NCBI GenBank assembly: GCA_021788685.1
Contig: JAJYKH010000079.1
Span: forward strand, 1 to 9,700
Direction: 5' to 3'
DNA from: Deltaproteobacteria bacterium
GTDB lineage: Bacteria; Desulfobacterota; Desulfobulbia; Desulfobulbales; UBA5123
Length of the DNA: 9,700 bases
Below are positions 5,777-9,700 of this stretch, piece after piece. Under the pieces are notes generated by a model. That model was not told the origin of the DNA. It saw only the letters and a list, made by a program, of their open reading frames with translations, and ran no database searches. The translations under genes were made by a program, and so were the position numbers. Each line of letters starts with the position of its first letter. Within the stretch, counting starts at the first letter, position 1.

Positions 5777-7207
5777 TTAATTTTGACTTCGTGCGGAAGG
5801 GAAGGCGGCCTCGGCCGGTAGTTTTTCGCGGAGGGCCGGAACGAGCCACAAATCGGTCCGCCGGTACAGGAGATCGTCGACGCTCCGGACCGACTCCTCG
5901 GCGATAAGGGTCCGCAGCTCCCCCGCAGGCACGTCGCCCGCCAGCCCCTGCCCGTCCAGGAAGACGCCCCGCGGCGTGACGGGGGCCAGCTTTTCGCAGG
6001 GGAGGGGCGCGGCGGCCTCAGGAAAGACAAGGGACAGGGTTTTGTGGGCCACCAGCCGGGCGGTGGTGAACTTCACCCCGGAAACCGAGAAGAAATTCTC
6101 CAGCCCCCCGGCGCGGCCGTGGTCGACAATCACCTCCCGGGTCGCCAGCTCGGCGGTTCCCGGCCGGGCGGCGGGCAGCAACCCCGCGAGCACGTGGAGG
6201 ACCTGGTCCGGCGCCACCGCGAGCCCGGGCGCCGCCGCGTTCAGCCCGGCGAGAAAGTGCTCCAGCTGGCCGGCCGATGGCCGGGGGCGCCCCTGGTGCC
6301 CTTCCCAGGGAAGGTGACCGGTGCCGGCCAGCAGCTTCCCCTTCCAGGGAACCAGGAAATAGGTCTGCGCCCCCGGCCTCCGGGGGGTGAGGGCCAAGCC
6401 GTACGGCGCGGGAGGCCGCCGGTCGAGCAGGACGTTCCAGGCCAGCGAGGGCGTGAAGAGCGGTTTCCCTCCGGGGCCGGCGGATTGCGCCACCTCCCGG
6501 CACCAGGGGCCGGCGGCATTGATCACCTTGGTCGCCTTGAATTCGTACCGGCTGCTGCTTTCCCGATCTGAGGCGATCACCCCCACCACCTGGTTCCGGT
6601 ATTGCAGCAGCGTGGTCGCTTCCATGTAGTTCAGGGCGCAGGCCCCGAGCCCGCAGGCCCAGCGCAGGATTTCCATCAGGAGCCGCTGGCTGTCCGGCAT
6701 GACCGCGTCGTACCAAAGAGCCCCGCCCTGGAGGCCGGCCGGGTCCACCGCCGGAAAAAGCCGCCTCACCTCCCCGGCCGGCAGGATTCCCCCCTTGGGC
6801 AGCCGCCGGTCCGGGGCCACCCCCCGGTTGCGGCCCAGGGAGAGCAGGTGATTGGCGGCGAGCGCCGCCCGCAGGATGGCCGGCCGACGCATCCCGTCGC
6901 CATAAAGGGGCATGAGGCAGGGCAGCGGCTGCACCAGGGCGGGAAAGTTCCGGAGGAACCATTGCCGCTCGCCCACCGATTCCCGGAAGCGCTTGAGATC
7001 GAGCTTCTGCAGGTAGCGCAGGCCGCCGTGCAGAATGCGGAGGCTATTGAAGCTGGTATGACTCCCGAAATCGTCCCGCTCGAGAAGAAGGGCGCGCAGC
7101 CCGCGGCGCCCCGCCTCGAAGGCGAGCATCACCCCATAGATTCCTCCCCCGATCACGATCAGGTCGTACCGGCCGGCTTCGGCGGCACTCGGATTGCGGA
7201 TGATCAT
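5777..7207 (-). CDS. GlpA/GlpD-type FAD-dependent glycerol-3-phosphate dehydrogenase homologue
   Basis: Predicted 476-residue flavoprotein of the DAO superfamily; family members oxidise sn-glycerol 3-phosphate to dihydroxyacetone phosphate and pass electrons to the quinone pool at the inner membrane. The Rossmann FAD motif is DLIVIGGGIYG (15-25), with the ribose-binding acidic residue in LLERDDFG (41-48). The GlpD block is SLRILHGGLRYLQ (55-67), then YDAVMPDSQRLL (166-177), VINAAGPW (228-235), YFLVPW (283-288) and GVKFTTAR (377-384, corresponding to the usual GGKWTTYR). The C-terminal part keeps AEESVRSVDDLLYRRTDL (436-453), typical of the DAO_C cap, but then ends early. ATG at 7207 overlaps the upstream SDR stop (ATGA). 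The motif departures (GVKFTTAR, SLRILHGG) and the SDR partner leave open a related substrate. No glpK, glpF or glpB/C is nearby. Confidence 0.85.
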   Translation of the reverse strand: MIIRNPSAAEAGRYDLIVIGGGIYGVMLAFEAGRRGLRALLLERDDFGSHTSFNSLRILHGGLRYLQKLDLKRFRESVGERQWFLRNFPALVQPLPCLMPLYGDGMRRPAILRAALAANHLLSLGRNRGVAPDRRLPKGGILPAGEVRRLFPAVDPAGLQGGALWYDAVMPDSQRLLMEILRWACGLGACALNYMEATTLLQYRNQVVGVIASDRESSSRYEFKATKVINAAGPWCREVAQSAGPGGKPLFTPSLAWNVLLDRRPPAPYGLALTPRRPGAQTYFLVPWKGKLLAGTGHLPWEGHQGRPRPSAGQLEHFLAGLNAAAPGLAVAPDQVLHVLAGLLPAARPGTAELATREVIVDHGRAGGLENFFSVSGVKFTTARLVAHKTLSLVFPEAAAPLPCEKLAPVTPRGVFLDGQGLAGDVPAGELRTLIAEESVRSVDDLLYRRTDLWLVPALREKLPAEAAFPSARSQN

Positions 7208-8181
7208 AGCATTCCCTGTCCCCGGTACCAGGCGGCCGTTCTCGCCAGCCCCTCCTCCAGGTCCACCTCCGGCCGGTAGCCGAGGAGCCGCTTCGCCTTT
7301 TCGATGCTGAAGGCCCGGTCCTTGTGGAAGAACTCCACCCGGCGCGGGTAAAGGGGCGGCCTGATCCCGAAGGGGCGGCACAGCCAGTCGCAGATGACCG
7401 CGGCCGCATAGACCGGAGCGAAGGGCACCCGCCACCGGGGCGGCGGACAGCCCAGCGCCCGGGCGATGGCGGCGACCAGGTCCCGGATGGTGGTGTACCG
7501 CGGGCCGCCGATGGTGAATACCTCCCCCAGGGCCTCTTTCCTGGTCCCGCAGAGGAGAATGCCGGCAACGAGATCGTCGATGTAGGTCATGTGGTAGCGC
7601 ACCCGGCCCGAGCCGATCATGGCGAACCGCCCCTTGCTGATGGGGCGGAACAGCTTGAGAAAGCGGGAGTCCCCCGGCCCGTAGATCCCCACCGGCCGAA
7701 CGACGGCGCCGGGAAGGCCACCATGGAAATAGGCCATGGCCAGCAGCTCGCCTTCCATCTTGGAGACCTGGTAGTGGTCCCCCGGACTGAACCGGTACTC
7801 TTCCGTGGCCGGCGGGTCGTCGATCGCGCCCTGGACCCCTACGGTCGAGCAGTGCACGAACCGGCGGACCTTCGCCGCCCGCGCCGCGTCGAGGAGGTTG
7901 CGGGTCCCATTCACGTTCACCTGCCGGAACTCGTCCCGGTCGGCCAGCTCGACCCGGTAGGCGGCGATGTGATAGACCAGGCCGATGTCGGAAAAGTTGC
8001 CCGCGACCGCTCCCGGGTCCTTGATGTCCACCACCCGGCACTCCACCCCGAGGTCCTGCAAGGCAGCGGTCCTGCTGCCCGGCCGCACGAAGGCCACGAC
8101 CTCCCTGCCGCCTTCGGCCAAGGCCCGGCAGAGCGCCGTTCCGGTGAAGCCGGTTGCCCCCGTGACCAGGATCTTTTTCAT
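7204..8181 (-). CDS. Extended SDR NAD(P)-dependent epimerase/dehydrogenase (copy 1)
   Basis: Predicted 325-residue member of the extended short-chain dehydrogenase family, close to sugar-nucleotide epimerases, 3-beta-hydroxysteroid dehydrogenases and hopanoid-associated epimerases. The NAD(P)-binding motif is VTGATGFTG (6-14). The catalytic set is Ser112 or Thr113 in HCSTVGV with Tyr137 and Lys141 in YQVSK. The substrate-side motif RPVGIYGPGD (162-171) and a YHMTYIDDLVAGI block follow. It is of full length with no membrane segment. ATG at 8181 has GAGG only two bases away, a short spacing, but no better start is seen. The gene overlaps the FAD dehydrogenase by four bases, so the two products may act in sequence. 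Substrate is not determinable; nucleotide sugar or a polyprenyl/sterol-like alcohol are both possible. Confidence 0.88.
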   Translation of the reverse strand: MKKILVTGATGFTGTALCRALAEGGREVVAFVRPGSRTAALQDLGVECRVVDIKDPGAVAGNFSDIGLVYHIAAYRVELADRDEFRQVNVNGTRNLLDAARAAKVRRFVHCSTVGVQGAIDDPPATEEYRFSPGDHYQVSKMEGELLAMAYFHGGLPGAVVRPVGIYGPGDSRFLKLFRPISKGRFAMIGSGRVRYHMTYIDDLVAGILLCGTRKEALGEVFTIGGPRYTTIRDLVAAIARALGCPPPRWRVPFAPVYAAAVICDWLCRPFGIRPPLYPRRVEFFHKDRAFSIEKAKRLLGYRPEVDLEEGLARTAAWYRGQGML

Positions 8182-8238
8182 TTCCTCTTCGGCTACCAGC
8201 AGATCAGGCCGGCATCTTCAGGTTGATAGTCGTCCATG

Positions 8239-8261
8239 AAAAAAATTTCCGCCCGGCGGAA
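8239..8261 (-). terminator. Rho-independent terminator of the copy-2 SDR operon
   Basis: On the minus strand TTCCGC (8261-8256) and GCGGAA (8252-8247) form a six-base GC-rich stem with a three-base loop, followed within two bases by seven T residues (8245-8239). It lies about 110 bases after the stop of the second SDR gene and about 60 bases before the start of the first, separating the two transcription units. Confidence 0.65.
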
Positions 8262-8281
8262 TGATAATGATTTCCAATCAT
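8257..8281. promoter_or_regulatory. Inverted repeat with a Fur-like half-site
   Basis: ATGATT (8267-8272) and AATCAT (8276-8281) form a perfect 6-3-6 inverted repeat. Read on the minus strand, the adjoining bases give AATCATTATC (8272-8263), identical to one half of the classical 19-base Fur box; the other half matches poorly (about 13 of 19 in all). It sits immediately upstream of the terminator stem, about 90 bases before the first SDR gene. An operator role is a guess. Confidence 0.25.
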
Positions 8282-8370
8282 CTCGAAGGTTCCGAAAAGG
8301 AAGCCTGCTCCACTTTTTCCTGCAGCAGCAAGTCATCAAGAATAGACTTTTTTCACCTGTCATCAGTCCA

Positions 8371-9354
8371 TCAAAGGAGATGCTGGGTGACCAGCCAGTC
8401 CCTGGTTGCCGCCAATCCTTCGTCCAGGCCCACCCCCGGCTTGAAGTGGAGGAGCCTCCGGGCCTTGCCGATGTTGAAGGCGGCGCTGTCGGTGAAAAAC
8501 TTGAGGCTCCGGCTGGAAAACGGCGGCTCCTTGCCGCCCATGGTGAAGGTCGATTCCACCATCCCGGCGAGGAGCCGCATCAGCCAGAGAGGCACCTTGA
8601 TCGGCGGCAGGCTGGCCTGCTGGGCGCGGGCGATTTTGACGGTCAGGTCCCGGAGGCGCACCGGCTCCGCCGAGGCGATCACGAGGACCTCCCCCACCGC
8701 GGCCTCTGCGGCCGCGGCGAGGTCGAAGGCCTTGAGCAGATCGGTGATGTAGAGCGGATGGCGGAAATTATTCCCATTCCCCACCATGAAGAAGCGGCCC
8801 TTCTTGATGGTCCGGAACAGCTTCGTGGTCCGGGGGCACCGGGGCCCATAAACCCAGGCCGGCCGCAGGATGACCACCGGGAGCCCGGTTTCCCGGTGGG
8901 CGGCCAGCACCTTTTGCTCCCCGGCCAGCTTGGTCTTCTCGTAGAGGATCTCGGGGCGGCAGGCCGTGGTCTCGTCGGCGGGCAGGCTCGCGAGGCTGCC
9001 GTAGACCCCGACGCTGCTGCAGTGGACGAACCGCTTGACGCCGTTCGCGGCGGCGGCCGCAAGCAGATTTTCCAGCGCCCGGACATTCACCTCCCAGAAG
9101 AAGGCTTCCGGCTGATTCACCTGCAAATGGGCGCTGGCCAAATGGTGGACGACCGCGGTGCCCGGCAGCAGCCGGGCGACGAGCTCCCGGTCCCGCAGGT
9201 CGCCCTCCGCCAGGGTGCAGCGGGCGTGGCCGCGGAGATGGCCCAGCCGGTCGAGGTGGAGATCGAGGGCCACCACCTCGTGGCCTTGGGCCAGCTGGTT
9301 TTCTACCAGGTGGCTGCCGATGAACCCTCCCGCTCCCGTAACCAGTACTTTCAT
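8371..9354 (-). CDS. Extended SDR NAD(P)-dependent epimerase/dehydrogenase (copy 2)
   Basis: Predicted 327-residue extended SDR. It has VTGAGGFIG (5-13), an acidic residue at the end of beta-2 in VVALDLH (Asp31) consistent with NAD preference, GDLRD (51-55), catalytic HCSSVGVYG (Ser113/114) with Tyr138 and Lys142 (YEKTK), and RPAWVYGP (164-171). A block KKGRFFMVGNGNNFRHPLYITDL aligns with KGRFAMIGSGRVRYHMTYIDDL of the neighbouring SDR, so the two are paralogues or close relatives. ATG at 9354 follows GGAGG with a seven-base spacer. It begins 21 bases after the preceding gene ends and is probably cotranscribed with it. The exact sugar or lipid substrate cannot be assigned. Confidence 0.88.
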   Translation of the reverse strand: MKVLVTGAGGFIGSHLVENQLAQGHEVVALDLHLDRLGHLRGHARCTLAEGDLRDRELVARLLPGTAVVHHLASAHLQVNQPEAFFWEVNVRALENLLAAAAANGVKRFVHCSSVGVYGSLASLPADETTACRPEILYEKTKLAGEQKVLAAHRETGLPVVILRPAWVYGPRCPRTTKLFRTIKKGRFFMVGNGNNFRHPLYITDLLKAFDLAAAAEAAVGEVLVIASAEPVRLRDLTVKIARAQQASLPPIKVPLWLMRLLAGMVESTFTMGGKEPPFSSRSLKFFTDSAAFNIGKARRLLHFKPGVGLDEGLAATRDWLVTQHLL

Positions 9355-9375
9355 GATGCTGCCTCCAAAAGGAGA

Positions 9376-9700
9376 TCAGTTGACCATGGCCGCTTCAGCG
9401 GTCCACCGTTCCACCCGGCACTGGGCCAGCTCCTCCGCCCCCGAGCGGACCTTGCTGCCGCTCACCATGACCACGTACCCCCTCCGGTAGAGAACCAGCA
9501 GGTCGAGCCGGGAGATCACCCAAAACAGGGGGTAGACGAGGGAATAGGCCCGAAGCGCCTTTTTTACCGATTCGAGCTGCTTTTTGGTGGCCGGGGCGAT
9601 GGTGCCCTCCCCGACCGGCTCGTGGCTCTTCTTGGCCAGGACGTTGACGTAGAGGAAGTTGATGCTCAGCTCCAGCATCTCGGTGAAGAACCGTGAAAAG
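9376..9700 (-). CDS. Unrecognised protein, C-terminal fragment (cut by window edge)
   Basis: The frame is open to the right edge, so only the last 108 codons are seen; an internal ATG at 9678 is not needed as a start. The visible part reads FSRFFTEMLELSINFLYVNVLAKK, then a short polar, Lys/Glu-bearing stretch, then a hydrophobic or amphipathic segment (ALRAYSLVYPLFWVISRLDLLVLY), then RRGYVVMVSGSKVRSGAEELAQC. No domain was recognised. The hydrophobic segments suggest membrane contact. It ends 21 bases before the copy-2 SDR, indicating shared transcription. The product is left unnamed. Confidence 0.65.
   Translation of the reverse strand, partial: FSRFFTEMLELSINFLYVNVLAKKSHEPVGEGTIAPATKKQLESVKKALRAYSLVYPLFWVISRLDLLVLYRRGYVVMVSGSKVRSGAEELAQCRVERWTAEAAMVN

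Noticed and set aside
5497..5907. Short plus-strand frames containing VIPAQAG and WTPAYAGAT
   Set aside because: These peptides are the familiar spurious translation of a dispersed intergenic repeat; the DNA is better explained by the element at 5596-5772.
7324..8226. A 300-codon plus-strand open frame over the copy-1 SDR
   Set aside because: Antisense shadow of the SDR gene with no recognisable domain.
8330..8370. A second terminator right after the copy-2 SDR stop
   Set aside because: The minus-strand sequence has a short A-run but only a three-base stem and no T-tract.
8236..9696. A 486-codon open frame on the plus strand across the copy-2 SDR gene
   Set aside because: It is antisense to a clear SDR gene; the translation is rich in Gly, Pro, Arg and His without domain motifs, as expected from GC-rich codon bias on the other strand.

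Overview
The window is GC-rich bacterial DNA in which every convincing gene lies on the minus strand, so transcription runs from right to left. The window holds nine genes: seven complete, and one cut off at each edge. High GC, tight overlapping gene junctions, and a dispersed-repeat element of the type that translates spuriously as VIPAQAG / WTPAYAGAT suggest a proteobacterial or Desulfobacterota-like genome. That assignment is an inference from style, not from a marker gene.

Region 1 (5183 down to 1) is a six-gene operon for building and modifying a cell-surface glycan or glycolipid. In transcription order it encodes: a flippase-like integral membrane protein of the LPG_synthase_TM family; a left-handed beta-helix (hexapeptide) acyltransferase; a polysaccharide pyruvyl transferase family protein; a class I SAM methyltransferase; an FrhB/FdhB-type iron-sulfur flavoprotein; and the first codons of what looks like a family 2 glycosyltransferase. 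Four of the five junctions are GTGA overlaps, where a GTG start shares bases with the previous TGA stop. The fifth is a 29-base overlap with a TTG start behind a perfect AGGAGG. Translation is therefore probably coupled throughout.

Region 2 (5184-5776) has no convincing gene. It holds a long, inverted-repeat-rich stretch that would be the 5' leader of the glycan operon if a candidate promoter near 5482-5512 is used. It also holds a 177-bp MITE-like element with perfect 14-bp terminal inverted repeats that ends four bases from the stop codon of the next operon.

Region 3 (8181 down to 5777) is a two-gene operon: an extended-SDR NAD(P)-dependent sugar/steroid-type epimerase/dehydrogenase followed, through an ATGA overlap, by a GlpA/GlpD-type FAD-dependent glycerol-3-phosphate dehydrogenase homologue.

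Region 4 (9700 down to 8182) holds the C-terminal part of an unrecognised gene, then a second extended SDR resembling the first, followed by a Rho-independent terminator at 8239-8261 and an inverted repeat that overlaps a Fur-like half-site.

Together the genes point to production and decoration (acylation, pyruvylation or a related transfer, methylation, a redox step) of an envelope glycan or lipid-linked sugar. The least explained member is the FrhB-like redox protein inside the glycan operon. No tRNA, rRNA, CRISPR array, transposase or defence system was recognised.
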